From Polyodon spathula (taxonomy: Eukaryota > Chordata > Actinopteri > Acipenseriformes > Polyodontidae), in the NCBI RefSeq assembly GCF_017654505.1, contig NC_054559.1, positions 14,624,147-14,688,146 on the forward strand: a DNA stretch of 64,000 nucleotides, written 5' to 3'. A model generated the notes under the pieces. That model was not told where the DNA came from. It saw only the letters and a program-made list of their open reading frames with translations, and made no database searches. The translations under genes were made by a program, and so were the position numbers. How positions within the stretch are numbered: the stretch's first letter is position 1; every line of letters begins with the position of its first letter. This document shows, piece by piece, positions 25,026 through 33,770 of this stretch.

Positions 25026-26538
25026 CTGGCTGTGTGTGTTTCTGCTCCAAATGTCTAATGGTTTAGCTGTCCCTCCCTAAAAGCCACCATGTTGAAATAT
25101 ACATAAATCATAAGTATAGGGGTAACAGTTCAAAGACTCCATAAAAGGGATTTTAATTAATGGCTGGGAAAATATACAGTCGATTAAAGCGCATTGTATC
25201 AGATTGATAAATGACTCTGTTTTAGGGTTGTGATCCTGTATCTGAAAGAAACACATGCCAAACCAGAGAGAAACATGTGCTGAATGTGCAATGAGTGAGC
25301 TGCACCAACTCTCACCCAGCTGCGCAGGGGCCCCTCGGCCTGTCATCACAAGGTACCACTCGTCCATCAACCAGCCCACTAGCCTTTAATAAGAACATGC
25401 CATCATATCTTCTGCTGCATAATTACAGCACTGCTGGGTTATCAAAGCAGAGCTGACACGTAATTGCAGAGCAAGAGAAAGGGAGCGATTCCCCTGTCCG
25501 TTCACACCTTTCATTTCAGCATAAACACGTCTGTTAGGATGGGAATGCTCACTTGCTCCTTACCTTGGCCCTGGGGTATTGCTCGGAGCATAAAAAGCAC
25601 TTGAAGGAAAGCCAGAACACAATTAAGAGCCACTTTAAATCTGACTGGCATTGCCGCATGCAGAGAAAGGCTGTACTGAAAGTTTAAAAGGTTGTTATGT
25701 TCTCATGCCTCTTGCCAAAGTGAGCTTTGAGGGTGCCATGAGGAGAAAATAAAAATATAAAAAACAAATCTTTAAAAGAATGATTCTTAAAGATTGTTTG
25801 AACCTTGCAAGTGATGCAGGATGAAAGAAAATACATATATTAGGCTTTCAATGTATTTTTCTTGTTATCGACTTTTTAAACATCTACAAAGATGTCTCAA
25901 TACTGTGTTTTTTTTTTTTTTTTTTATAAACAAATCTAAAAGGCTGCTGGTGTTCTTTAAGCTGCTCTGGGGTTCAAGCAACAATCGTTCTACAGTAAAA
26001 GCCATCTACAATTACCAAGCTGCCTTTGCTTTGGCATGCATTTCAGTTACAGTAGTAATAATAATAATAAAAGCCTCTTAATTGGCGAATTTGACATGTA
26101 TCGACACGCCTTCCTCTCTGAATCACCAGGTTCCATTCCGAGCGCACGTAATGAATGCCTGGTATCGGAGAGAGAGAGAAAGAAAGAAGAGGCAGAACAT
26201 CCCTTTTAAGAAGGATACTGTGCTACACTATTGTTAAACCCCAGTGAAAGCATGGTAAAGCACAGACAACAATAGTAAATCTGTTCATGAATAATGGGCA
26301 GTACAAGACTGTAGAATTGTCATGTTATGATGCTAATCTTTTTGAATGGTCAGGCCGTTACCTTCATGGGGGTGAGATGCCCAGAGTTGCGCCATCTGCA
26401 GGTTGGAGGGGGCAGGCGTCCGGAAGGAAGGCTCGACAGGCAGTGAAGTGGGGGTCCCATGGGGTGTGGAGGAACCCCCTAACCCACTGTTCACGTACCC
26501 ACTGAGGAAAGGGCTGGAGCTAGCTGGGAACGAGTCAC
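440..26538 (-). CDS. TNRC18: TNRC18 gene, 19 internal coding exons (partial at both ends)
   Basis: Large nuclear, mostly disordered chromatin protein. Mammalian TNRC18 binds H3K9me3 through a C-terminal BAH domain and supports silencing of retroelements; its paralogue is BAHCC1. The 19 exons joined in order give about 2,110 codons whose blocks follow the mammalian order: N-terminal PSNLQMAQLW, GFSHLP, a very long central exon with VRHPPVGIAVAVARQKD, NGLNPNLMVTGG, DPQSGQL, Q/H-rich helix, ELELERR, LPRELNPNKKYSWM, a coiled coil, an AT-hook, EEVSSYSY-like serine block, ESGLGLLARFAASA, RRRSERIFLHDA and KGGAVSKLMESMAADEDFEPN. Intron phases fit at each junction except inside exon 8, which has a 1-nt shift. 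Blocks such as VVQLEAKQKA and SEIAELELERR fit TNRC18 better than BAHCC1. The first coding exon and the C-terminal BAH region are not in the visible sequence. Exon boundaries are read by eye from splice signals. Confidence 0.93.
863..1012 (-). CDS. TNRC18: TNRC18 exon 18
   Basis: Acceptor ttcttttttag/AAGAAG, donor AAAGAG/gtaaat, 150 bases, phase 0 to 0. The correct frame reads KKKGRETPLCLSPPQH, a Ser-rich linker and SKKSKVKVKTREVKKE, matching mammalian KKKKGKEAG and RSKAKAKGKEVKKE. The longest open frame over this stretch is a different, wrong frame. A second potential donor (GGAG/gtaaag) lies 10 bases upstream. Confidence 0.88.
1501..1659. mobile_element. hAT-like MITE, CAGGGATGG family, copy 1
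   Basis: About 159 bases bounded by inverted ends: CAGGGATGGAAATAAGACTC on the left and the reverse complement GAGTCTTATTTCCATCTCTG on the right. It begins CA and ends TG, as hAT elements do. The 8 bases on either side (TTCCTGTT, CTGCTGTT) agree at 6 of 8, compatible with a decayed 8-bp target duplication. It lies in the intron between exons 18 and 17. A related copy is at 41782-41940. No coding capacity. Confidence 0.7.
1731..2137 (-). CDS. TNRC18: TNRC18 exon 17
   Basis: Acceptor ctttcttactag/GGACTG, donor GGCAAG/gtatgt, 407 bases, phase 1 in, 0 out. Encodes GTEFEYTDSESDVKIKKKAS, a Lys-rich region, EFSFEFGQEVSDDDRWPRR and RSERIFLHDATLATPLSPSR, then SPRKEASKPKEEKDLGK. Mammalian TNRC18 has GTEFEYTDSESEVKVRKR and RRRSERIFLHDAS in the same places. 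Confidence 0.95.
2622..2846 (-). CDS. TNRC18: TNRC18 exon 16
   Basis: Acceptor tgcatggcag/ATTATAC, donor CTCATGG/gtagga, 225 bases, phase 1 to 1. Encodes a Glu/Asp-rich acidic run, DESGLGLLARFAASAMPSP and LSVVQLEAKQKAKKKEERQS, nearly identical to mammalian EESGLGLLARFAASALPSP and LSVVQLEAKQKARKKEERQS. One of the strongest TNRC18 identifiers here. Confidence 0.95.
4197..4218. repeat. poly-C run (22)
   Basis: Uninterrupted run of 22 C in a TNRC18 intron. Length may be unreliable in the assembly. Confidence 0.9.
6383..6414. repeat. poly-A run (32)
   Basis: Uninterrupted run of 32 A in the intron after exon 15 (T run on the gene's strand). Confidence 0.9.
6648..6938 (-). CDS. TNRC18: TNRC18 exon 15
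   Basis: Acceptor gctttacaacag/ATACAG, donor GACCAAG/gttact, 291 bases, phase 1 to 1. Encodes NTDTEEGDESVKHGWP, a Ser/Lys/Arg-rich linker, HKHFALLLQEAEARSSFSDS and SEDSFDQ, matching mammalian CLLLREAEARSSFSDSSEE and DSFDQ. The donor gttact is weak. If the intron is not removed, the frame ends at once (Gly-Tyr-stop), so a truncated form is conceivable. Confidence 0.9.
7300..7681 (-). CDS. TNRC18: TNRC18 exon 14
   Basis: Acceptor tcactaacag/GTGCAG, donor CATACA/gtaagt, 382 bases, phase 0 in, 1 out. Starts with a Lys/Glu-rich basic run, then EQEQLATKLDKALSLTKL, SPFKFSDSSVGKLKS, a Lys-rich segment and HSPARSEVSSYSY, colinear with mammalian DQEQLASKLDKALSLTKQ, SPFKFSDS and SEVSSYSY. Basic clusters are probable nuclear localisation signals. 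Confidence 0.93.
7682..8471 (-). other. TNRC18 intron between exons 13 and 14
   Basis: AT-rich intron of about 790 bases, with nothing recognisable. The introns at 1013-1730 (apart from its MITE), 2138-2621, 6939-7299, 8641-8966 and 9316-9716 are also plain. Confidence 0.6.
8472..8640 (-). CDS. TNRC18: TNRC18 exon 13 (donor uncertain)
   Basis: Acceptor catttctcctcag/GCTTGG. Encodes KLGKTLLLSEDSETGEGLRK, RFRGLSAEDEDEMDGMSVKV and KIWEDASSSFSEE, corresponding to mammalian SLLTSDDYELGAGIRKRHKG and QTWDEHEASSDF. The donor is unclear: GAAGAG/gtcggt gives phase 0, which fits the next exon, but it is weak. The alternative GGTCG/gtggct 4 bases further breaks the frame. An in-frame stop follows soon after, so the exon must end near here. 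Confidence 0.82.
8967..9083 (-). CDS. TNRC18: TNRC18 exon 12 (AT-hook)
   Basis: Acceptor ttgtcgtag/AGAGAAA, donor GGCAA/gtaagt, 117 bases, phase 2 to 2. Encodes NRSLARRGPGRPRKRKHG, an AT-hook with the GRP core flanked by basic residues, which binds the minor groove of AT-rich DNA and can also act as a nuclear localisation signal. The same SLARRGPGRPRKR string is in mammalian TNRC18. The rest is a Ser/Pro/Lys linker. Confidence 0.92.
9179..9315 (-). CDS. TNRC18: TNRC18 exon 11 (coiled coil)
   Basis: Acceptor taaccctag/ATGTTC, donor GCAGA/gtgagt, 137 bases, phase 0 in and 2 out. Encodes MFSIKSAIEGMDAMELNYR then VRLAELQRRYKDKQQQLAK and LQKRRDAE, a clear heptad-type coiled coil matching mammalian MYAMKSSLEDMDALELDFR and RLAEVQRQYKEKQRELVK. 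Its initial ATG is internal, not a translation start. Confidence 0.93.
9717..9868 (-). CDS. TNRC18: TNRC18 exon 10
   Basis: Acceptor tatttttgcag/ACACAATG, donor GAGCCT/gtaagc, 152 bases, phase 1 in, 0 out. Encodes ADLESLLVAGTQVFMEAL and LPRELNPNKKYSWMQKKDEP, matching mammalian SLESLLAAGSHML and LPRELKPNKKYSWMRKKEE. The PNKKYSWM motif is a strong family signature. Confidence 0.94.
9899..10084. mobile_element. hAT-like MITE, CAGGGGTGGCCAA family, copy 1
   Basis: Begins CAGGGGTGGCCAATCCAGGT (from 9904), a typical hAT-type terminus. The right end (TTGGTCCTTCCACTC in reverse) is a degenerate inverted copy. TTAGACCA occurs on both sides (9898-9905 and 10080-10087), consistent with an ~8-bp target duplication partly overlapping the termini. 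Located in the intron between exons 9 and 10. Relatives lie at 55141-55228 and 61967-62122. Confidence 0.65.
10201..11142 (-). CDS. TNRC18: TNRC18 exon 9 (acidic 0.94-kb exon)
   Basis: Acceptor gttttgcag/AAATCC, donor ATTAACT/gtaagt, 942 bases, phase 1 to 1. Begins EIPQGYPFQSITARFG and SHYPYLLQPAA, then DADGLAPDVPLPAETSE, a long Glu/Ser-rich acidic disordered stretch, DDPMAGMIALVAASELPQ, and ends LHGIALLSEIAELELERR. The ends match mammalian TNRC18 closely and the acidic middle is poorly conserved, as in mammals. Confidence 0.95.
11143..11735 (-). other. TNRC18 intron between exons 8 and 9
   Basis: About 590 bases of ordinary intron; nothing recognisable. Confidence 0.6.
11736..12161 (-). CDS. 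TNRC18: TNRC18 exon 8 with apparent 1-nt frameshift
   Basis: Acceptor cccaaacag/GAGAGG, donor TTTCCTG/gtaagt. The first part reads ERLKASEHRAEMED and a Pro/Ser-rich linker with VTALKSEVRHKIEELERQQ in the frame set by exon 7. That frame runs into a stop at 11799. The rest of the exon continues in another frame as PPKEETPEVMEKKEIDLQKE and SLPFQALFP, matching mammalian KEEAPENVVEKKDLELEKE and SPFQALF. The switch lies in GC-rich runs (C7 at 11843-11849, C7 at 11865-11871, G6 at 11873-11878). One base seems to be missing. With that base the exon length gives phase 1 at the donor, as exon 9 requires. Most likely an assembly or sequencing error; a real frameshift allele is less likely. Confidence 0.85.
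12265..12449 (-). CDS. TNRC18: TNRC18 exon 7 (Q/H-rich helix)
   Basis: Acceptor catattccag/CAGAAC, donor CTAGTG/gtgagt, phase 1 in and 0 out. Encodes AELMERAPPLWSAMYPPAG followed by a Gln/His/Leu-rich helix (LQLLSHQQLLRQ, LYMMQHQAAQAMEIQRSAQ), likely coiled coil. Order and spacing match mammalian TNRC18. Confidence 0.94.
12450..13193 (-). other. TNRC18 intron between exons 6 and 7
   Basis: About 740 bases with short G runs (12509-12519, 12716-12723). No coding or repeat signal beyond that. Confidence 0.6.
13194..13340 (-). CDS. TNRC18: TNRC18 exon 6
   Basis: Acceptor tttttaacag/GTTTGGG, donor CACTTTG/gtacga, 147 bases, phase 1 to 1. Encodes GHPSLHQGMAPG, a Pro/Gly/Met-rich linker, and ARDPQSGQLLVIPTDHLPHF, almost identical to the mammalian block. 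The donor gtacga is slightly off consensus. Confidence 0.93.
13341..14480 (-). other. TNRC18 intron between exons 5 and 6
   Basis: About 1.1 kb, AT-rich, with an A run near 13903-13920. The plus-strand open frame 13795-14205 has no recognisable domain and crosses this run; not a gene. Confidence 0.6.
14481..14686 (-). CDS. TNRC18: TNRC18 exon 5
   Basis: Acceptor gttattccag/AGAGAG and donor CTTACG/gtaagt, phase 2 to 1. Encodes RESKELADFARIHQPG, NGLNPNLMVTGGPSLAG, GRWSADPASHLASHHW and SSLWLAGSPYG. This is one of the best conserved blocks of the protein; its function is not established. Confidence 0.94.
14687..15871 (-). other. TNRC18 intron between exons 4 and 5
   Basis: About 1.2 kb. A chain of short direct and inverted repeats of TTAACAT/ATGTTAA occurs at about 15464-15502. 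Nothing else recognisable. Confidence 0.6.
15872..15974 (-). CDS. TNRC18: TNRC18 exon 4
   Basis: Acceptor ccctcctcag/GATCTGG, donor CTCCG/gtgagt, 103 bases, phase 1 in and phase 2 out. Encodes GSGRAEEDRMDD, a charged Arg/Asp run and DRLLAGRLEREQEKLLR, matching mammalian GRADEDCVDD and LLGARLDRDQEKLLR. Highly charged and probably helical. Confidence 0.9.
15975..18177 (-). other. TNRC18 intron between exons 3 and 4 (2.2 kb)
   Basis: Unique-looking intron sequence with moderate base composition. I see no exon, RNA gene or repeat family in it. Confidence 0.6.
18178..20019 (-). CDS. TNRC18: TNRC18 exon 3 (1.84 kb giant exon)
   Basis: Single open exon of 1,842 bases (about 614 residues), acceptor ctcttgcag/AAGGG, donor ATTAAAG/gtaaga, phase 1 to 1. 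It starts with EGFYLSGHAG and is low in predicted structure, rich in Ser, Arg, Lys and Pro. Conserved islands in order: VVDLTQDTKLEG, EPGREHRVIAPTYVPSVE, GPIQIASQARD, EPKWKPFEMGSYAT with MAALAAQHGHG, KKAYLDPSG, SAMQSLIKYSGNFAKE, SPFGGLGNMKLE, QLKRDPERPESAKSFGRE and EVRHPPVGIAVAVARQKD. These islands occur in the same order in mammalian TNRC18, while the linkers between them have diverged. A plus-strand open frame over 19382-20005 is only the shadow of this exon. Confidence 0.95.
20020..21110 (-). other. TNRC18 intron between exons 2 and 3
   Basis: About 1.1 kb. A G11 run at 21048-21058 sits near exon 2. No other feature recognised. Confidence 0.6.
21111..21239 (-). CDS. TNRC18: TNRC18 exon 2
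   Basis: Acceptor ttttccacag/GTTTCTC and donor CAGAAAG/gtgagt, phase 1 to phase 1, 129 bases. Encodes GFSHLPNSLYPS, LSHLEHPSSGS and ILAQLSQHGLYESQK, colinear with mammalian TNRC18 (GFSHLPSSLYPS, LNHLEPPSSGS). The junction restores the glycine codon GG/GT from exon 1. Confidence 0.92.
22203..22234. repeat. poly-T run (32)
   Basis: Uninterrupted T run in the intron between exons 1 and 2. Confidence 0.9.
22582..22605. repeat. poly-G run (24)
   Basis: Uninterrupted G run. With the similar run at 22976-22998 it makes two very long G tracts 370 bases apart, each able in principle to form a G-quadruplex. Confidence 0.9.
22976..22998. repeat. poly-G run (23)
   Basis: Second long G tract, about 370 bases after the first and just downstream of a (GA)n block at 22895-22914. 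Confidence 0.9.
24980..25019. repeat. (GA)20 microsatellite
   Basis: Perfect dinucleotide array of about 40 bases in the TNRC18 intron. Confidence 0.95.
26362..26538 (-). CDS. TNRC18: TNRC18 exon 1 of those visible (near N-terminus)
   Basis: The acceptor is ...ttttgctgtag before GTGACTCG and the donor is GAAG/gtaacg; phase 1 at both ends. It encodes about 59 residues including GDSFPASSSPFLSGYVNSG and APSNLQMAQLWASHPHEG, which matches the mammalian segment that follows the first coding exon. The first codon is completed by a G from an upstream exon that is not visible, so this is not the start of the protein. No ATG in this exon is plausible as the native start. Confidence 0.92.
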
Positions 26539-29500
26539 CTACAGCAAAACACAGAGACAAGAATAACGTACCAGGGCAAAGGAGAAAAATCATGGAGTTA
26601 ATAATCAAATAGACACATAACTCTGTCCCTCTTTTCACTGATCACTATAGAAATTATTTATTTGAGCACCGCACTGGAAAATGGTTCAAAATAAATTGAA
26701 TACAAATGCCAAGCTAGACACTATTTACTAGAAATAGTGCTGCAAATAAAGATACGGAAATATAATGGCTTTGAGGACACATTGGAACTATAGTGGTTAT
26801 TGTTCTTTGTGTGGAAACTAACCATAAAAAGTCTCAAGAATGTCCTGAGAGAAAATAGGATGGGACAAAGTACAGATGCAGGACAAACCAGTGAATGAAT
26901 TTCGAATTTAACACAGTGGCTCACAACCCAGTTTATTAATATTATTGACATATTTATTAAGCACGGAATTCATATACAATAAGCCAAGCATGCATTATGT
27001 CTCTTTTTCATGGGTTAGCAGAAAAAGTTAGTACATATTTTATTATGTCTCATTTCCTGGTAAATATATGTTTAAAGCAACTCAATAGTTCAGGATGAAA
27101 GCAAACACTGCATTACTCATTCTTACACTGTAGATGACACACCTCACTAAAAAAACAAAATAGATCTGCTCAAGCACCAACCTTGAAATCCATGCATGAC
27201 AGGAATCATATGCATGGTATCTTCCTCACCAAACCATCCCTAAGGTTTTACTTTGAGTCCTCACAGGACAACATGGAAACCAATAGGAGAGCCCTTGTCT
27301 TAGCAGCAAAAACAGCAGACCACTCAGAAAGACGTTGGGTTTAAGAAAGGGTCAAATCTGCACAAAAGAAAATCCCAACACAAACCAAAAACTGCAATGA
27401 GTCCTTCAGTGTGTTCGGGTGTTTTCTGAGCCCAGCAAACTGGGATACAAACCATTCCATGAAACAAATATTTTACTCCAAATACAGACACAGTCAAAAA
27501 CTCCAGTTCCAGGCACTGAAGTTCCAGTTTTCCCAAACAAAAATATAAAATCTGTCCAAAACTGTTACACTGCTTTCAATTCTGTTTGTGTGCGTTTCAT
27601 TCTGCCTTGTTTTGAAAAGACAGAGGACAACGGCCCTTTCAGCCTGCTTAAAGACACTGCTGCTTCTCACACTCTCCGTGGAGAAGTGGAAACGCTTTGA
27701 AAAGAAGTGTCTGTGCTGCTTCGGCCCAATGACACTGTCTTTACATATGCAAACAGAACATTTACACAACAAGAGGGGGTGGGCAACAAGCCATCACTAA
27801 CAAAATTAGCCTTTGTACCAAAGGTTAACATGTAATTAACTGGAGGGAGGAGAGGGAGTGTAAGAGGAGATTAGAAAATTCCTTTCAGGGGGGTTATGTA
27901 AACCAGGATGGCTATCTGTTAAAGTTTAGGTGTTATCTCGAATAAATAACATATCTGGGGATTTGAGATTGCGATGAAATATGAAACCACTAAAGGAGCA
28001 CCCACCAGCACAGAACGTGCCTATAGTAAAACGTCATTAACGTATGGGTAAACATGACCAATCTAATAAATAATATTGTGTGTAATTATATATACATACA
28101 TACATACACACACACACATACACATACATACACAAAAAACAGGTCAATTATGCAGGCATTTCTTTTTTTATATATTTTTAAATTTACCACATTTATATTT
28201 AGATCCCGGGACTCATTTGTAAACATGATTTAAAAAAAAAAAAAAAAAAAAAACACACCTTTAAAAGGAATCAAAATGCATGTCGATACAAACAGGATGA
28301 CTAAGCTTGAGGTTACAGCAATAGGTGTTCTGCCTGTTCTTTCAACGCCCACTAGGTCCTACTGCCCTGCAGGTCACAGCGAGAATGGGAAATGCAGCGC
28401 CTCCGAATGCAGAACAGGAGAGGGAAAAAAAACCCCATTGTGCTTTAACCCCTCCCCTGCTCCCATCTGTGAAGAATGCTTCTGTCAGCAAGGAACCAGA
28501 GCCTGTCTTACACACTTGCCTTCCTCTCTCCACACACTGACATTAGAAAGCCAAACCTTAATGGCTGCTGGTTACCATGAAGACAGCGAGACAAAAAGGC
28601 AAAAAAACTCAGGAGGCGCCTGTATTATATTCATCCAGGACCCACGCATGACTGTAAACGCACCGTGTCAGTGTGCGAGTTACACAATATTTTCACACTA
28701 CAGGAGACACATTTCCAAGGGCTTAGCCACCTCTACCCTACTTATCTTCTGGCAGTAAATAAGCTGTATTCTTACCCAGTGTGCCGTAGAAAGATATTTC
28801 AGTGGATGGTTGAGATAGCTACCTCTCTAGATCTATATCTATCTATCTATCACTTGAACTAGATTTTATACAGGACATATTTTTACAACTTAAGCACCAG
28901 TGGCTTACTTTCCGTATCGCTTGAATTACATTTTTTTTTTGGAATAGAGTGAAGTGTTTTTTGTTCTGCAGTTTTGTTCCATTTTGAGGTTGCTGCAATC
29001 TGAACTCCGTTTTTAAAATAAAAGGGAAGTGGCGATGTTTTCTAAACAAAACTTTACAATAACCAGAGTAAGTGTCTGACATTTAGTTGTGTCAGCAATA
29101 GTGAGTGCAGTGCTAATCAGATAAACGAAAAACAGCGGTCGGATTATTTTGGAAATGGACACTTTGCAAGAGAGCAAGCAAGGCAAGCCTTGGAGATCTG
29201 CTGCACATATTAACGCTATTAAATCACTGGTTTAATATAAAACTGCAGAGCAGCTGCTGCTAAACTCAATCCATCTTCCAGCCTTCCTAAATTCACAATT
29301 CCAGTAAATGTCAGTGTGGCGGAATGCAGGGATACCGTTCAGTTTTGCAATCCCCAGTCCGGGTGCGATACAACCTTTCCCATCACAATAACACTTCCTC
29401 TTAATAGGGAATTTTTTTCATGGTCCAGCTTTAGAAATGATTGTATTTTTTGTCTTGAAATTATATTAAGAATTCAAGCAGGTTTGCTACAGTTTAGTTA

Positions 29501-32500
29501 TGGAAGCCAACTCAAGTTAATCTTTCATGAGGAATGCTGATCTGTTTTGCCAGGGGGCACAGCCTGGGATTGGACTGCATTTCCTAATTGCCAATGCCAA
29601 CCTGCTGAAGAGCTGTGCATGGGTCCTGTGCTTTGCAGCAACCTCTCCTACCCTGGCAAGCACAAAGCTGAGCCATAATTTAAAACAGAAGGCTGGGGGA
29701 GCAATTTGCAAAGCACAGTTCTAAAGATTAAGAAAAAAGCTAATTAGAATCCAGCCATTTTATCTAAGCCAAAGAAAAAGTTGGCTATTAAGACAAAGGA
29801 GAAAAAACTCAAAACGCGCACACGGCTAAGAATGAGAATAATACCAAGTGCAGCACAATTACAGAGAAGAGAATAGGTAGTTCAATAAAAGGGGTAAATG
29901 TAAAAATTTCAGGCAAACAAAGACCCTGCGCATATATTCTTATTCTAACTGTTAATAATCAGTGCAGTGCCATACAGAAGAACATGATGCAACCATTCCC
30001 AATGGAATCAAGCGTCCTTTCCAACAGAATCACGGAGCAAACAGTTCTCATCTACCTGCAAGACCACTGGCTTGAATTGCATTCACAAGGCATTAAATAC
30101 AAAGGTGTGCATCTGCATGGTTCTCAGTGCTGCTGTGATGCACACAGAAACGGTGCAAGGCGCGATGCACAACACACACCCCAGCACAGACTGCTAAGCA
30201 GTGAAAGACGTGAAGCAACTTCTTAAAAAGCGTTTGAAGATGTGATCTGAAAGGCTGCTTCCTGACTGCTCTTTTCAAATCCGTAGGAAAGGATTCCGAT
30301 TTGCGGCAATATTCACCTGCGTTTTAAAACCACATTGCTTCTATACCATAAGTCCTTGTTACCTTGAACCACATGAAACATTCTTTGAAAAGTCATTCCT
30401 TTCAAGAATACCGAGTGAAGACTATCCTTTCTCTGCATTTCTGGGGGGGGGGGGGGATTTACTATTTGTGCAGGAATATAAAAGGTATTATTCACAATAG
30501 ACAAGATACTGCAAGGTTGTGTGGCAGGGCAGGAGAAATGGACTACCTACAAAACTAACTAACAAATATGAATGATTAAAACAGAGATTTAAAAACAGGG
30601 CTAATACTTTGATTAGCCCTGTTTTTAGAATTCATATTTATGATGAAGTCAGTTTAAATTTCCCATGTTTATCGAAATCTGCTTCCGAGCACTTTGCTTT
30701 TTTAAAACATCTCTAATCTTTCACAGCTGGCATGCAAGCTTATATATCATTTCTGTCAAAGAAACAATGCAGGCTACATCGTCAAAGCTTAAGCCCTAAA
30801 CTGCCTTTGTTAAGATTGTTGTTTCTTCACCCCTAGCCACAGAACAGTCACAGGAAAGGGCTGTGTATCAGAGAATTGTGCAAGAGGTTGGGTAAAGCAC
30901 AGGCCAGATGGTTTTGGTCTTCTGCTTTGTCACTGCAGTCCTGAACAGCAAACCCAAAATTAAAAAAAAAAACCTAAAACTAAATAAAAAAAATAGAACT
31001 GGAAGCACGCTAGGGGTGCGGTGTTATTTTATACAGATATAGACTCAAGGTACAGGAGTACAATTAAACCAAATGTCAGGAGGCCCTTTGAATGCATTAT
31101 GTTGAATACAATATATTTTGTAGTTATGATGAAAGAAGTGCAAGTCATATTATTATTATTATTATTATTAATTAATAATTCGACTATAAAACAGGACAAA
31201 GGATTCCAACCTTACCCTTCTAAAAAGAAAGCCTTCCTTTACTGGAGCTTTTCTATTTTTAACTGCTGGTCTGTTGTTCAGGGAAAGGCAACATGTAAAA
31301 CTGCCCTTGGAAAAAACAGCAAAGTGCACACTTAAAAGGTCAAAGCCATCGGCAGACTTGAGAACAAACCTCCTCTCCGAACGCACACAATGCCATGGTA
31401 TGTGTTAAACAAGTAGCATTTGTTACACGCCTTCACCACCGCCACCCCGGCTGATGTATTTATGTTGGGCTTGTGTTTTACGGGCCGCCAGGCGGCGTTT
31501 AATAATGCAAGTGACCCACCGATAGTGGAGAGGGCACCACTACAGTGATGCCTTATCCCAATCCAGGATTGTAATTATACTGCCCATGCCTAATGATGTG
31601 AAACGCACTGGGCGTCGAACACACTTTCATTCCCCGTGCAAGAATAAATATAAAGAAAGACGAGATTTATATTGTCCAACCGTTCCATTATTAATGAGTT
31701 CATTTCAAATCTGTAGTTGTCAGAGACAAACGGGACCTACTGGGGAGAAGAAGGCTGCTGCCTGGCCTGCCTATATCTCATCTGCTTCCATGGCATATCC
31801 ACGCAATGCGGTATGTTTTTTAATTAAAGGGGTATATTTAACACAACAGTACAATCTGACTTGCCATTGCTACCACTGTACTTGAAGATAAGCAAGTACA
31901 TTTTAAAGTAACTACATTGGTAAATGCATTTAAAACGCTAGTCACTAAATACAGTACGGTACTTAACATTCACATTGCAGCAGACTAAAAGCAGTATCTA
32001 ATAAACCTGCATATTGTATGGCAATTGAAGTTTACGGTACACCACAGTATTTGCCTGTTGTATTTCAGTGCTGCAAGGACAGACCCAATGTACTAACAAT
32101 ACACAAGGGACAAGTTTTTATCACTTAGAAACCATTACAATGGGCAAAGAAATTGCTACAATAATGGTTGCTTCAAATTGAAGGCCATCGTCAAAACAGG
32201 GCACCCGATGACCTAGGGAAATCAAAGCCGTGCACGCTTTGTGGTGGCCTGCACTTGAACAAACACTTACATACGTGCATTGTAATAATACAACAGAGCA
32301 GGAAACCGTAGCGCAAGCACAAACACCGAAGATTACCCAGCGCTTAACTCCCCGGGCTGAAACCGAACTTAAAACAGAGGTCTGCTTGCTGTACTTGCAG
32401 CTTGGCAAAGCTGCCAGATTTTCTATTTGAATAGCAAAATACAATAACTATAATCCACTTTGTTCACCCTCACTCATATAAGCCATAACTTATTCAACAA

Positions 32501-33713
32501 AAGCTGAAAACGAAAAGATTTACTAATAAGTTAACTATGCAAAAAGTTTACTTATTCACTGTAGTACGAAAAGGGCTTAGGAAAGCCGTAAATCATTTTA
32601 GCCTGATAACAGTAATCGCTTTAATAAAACAACAGTGGTAAAGGTATCCAGACAGTATGCATACTGTATACAATACCATTAAACTTTGTTTTAGTGGCTG
32701 CTTTCCAAGAGAAACAATCTTTCACAAATGCAAGTATAAAAGCATGCCGAGCAGCTCTGATCAAATTAGTAAATGAATTCAGGGAGAGCAAATAATGTTT
32801 TGCTTTGTTTGGCTTTTTTTTAGCAAATGAACAAACGAATGCGAAGAGCACGTCCCAGGCATTGTATGCAGTCAATCATTTCAAATTGATTAGGTGTAAC
32901 CAATTTAAGCAATGCATTGTCATGCAAATTACATTTTCATTTCCTCTTTTCTAATGCGCATAGCGCGACAATTGTGCGGTGAGCTCACCAACAGATGACA
33001 GAGACCCCTGGTTATTGAGCTGGGGTTTTACGAAGCAAGGATTCTGGACGGCACTCCTCAGCCCTAAATAGGTTTAGAAACCGCAATTTCAGGTTGAACA
33101 GCAGGAATCCTGTCAATGACAGGACATGCCACAAGCTGAGCCTTTCTGTTTGCACAAATCTATTTCAATTAAATGTATTCTTTAGATTGCCCTATTACAA
33201 GTTTAAACCAATGCAACTTTTTAAGAGAAACACAAGGGAAAGAACAAAATGTAGTGGTGGGATGAAACCAATCGTTACTGGCTCAGCGTTTGCCTACTCT
33301 TAAGGAGCGCCTGTTTATAATGGAGGAGCACGTTGCATACCTTCACATCTGCTCACATGCTGTCCAGTTACAGCTAATGCATTTTCACACATCTTTGCTT
33401 GCAAAGCCTCTCCACATTTATCAGGAATGCTACATCTGGATCGTACCTCCCAGAGTCTGCAGCAGTCGTTATCAATCAGACCCTTAGACCGGCTCCTCAG
33501 AATGGAAATAACATCCCAGCATTATTAAACCTGAGCCTCGACGCCTTTAGATTTTTTCTTTTAAAACGGATTTCAGAAATCAATGCATAGTTATACTAAT
33601 GAAGTTCAAATATTTTTCAATTGCAATTTTATTTAAAAAATAAATAAATAAATAAATGAGATCCTTTTCGAATATTATAAAATGTGTGTGTAATTTTTGT
33701 TATAATTATTCAA

Positions 33714-33714
33714 A

Positions 33715-33770
<56 letters not shown>
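33714..33770. repeat. (AAT)n microsatellite
   Basis: About 19 units of a trinucleotide AAT array. Similar ATT/TTA tracts at 31149-31171, 35660-35720 and 48190-48250 show this motif is common in the genome. Confidence 0.95.

Larger units (their letters stand above)
21240..26361 (-). other. TNRC18 intron between exons 1 and 2 (5.1 kb)
   Basis: Large intron rich in simple repeats: T32 at 22203-22234, G24 at 22582-22605, (GA)n at 22895-22914, G23 at 22976-22998, (GA)20 at 24980-25019. No coding signal on either strand. Confidence 0.7.

Noticed and set aside
440..26538. BAHCC1 as identity of the main gene
   Set aside because: BAHCC1 shares the layout, but many blocks here (for example ESGLGLLARFAASA, VVQLEAKQKA, PNKKYSWM with its neighbours) fit TNRC18 better from memory; a database comparison would settle it.
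28276..28758. 160-codon open frame on the plus strand
   Set aside because: No domain, no splice or promoter context, composition like the surrounding intron; likely chance.
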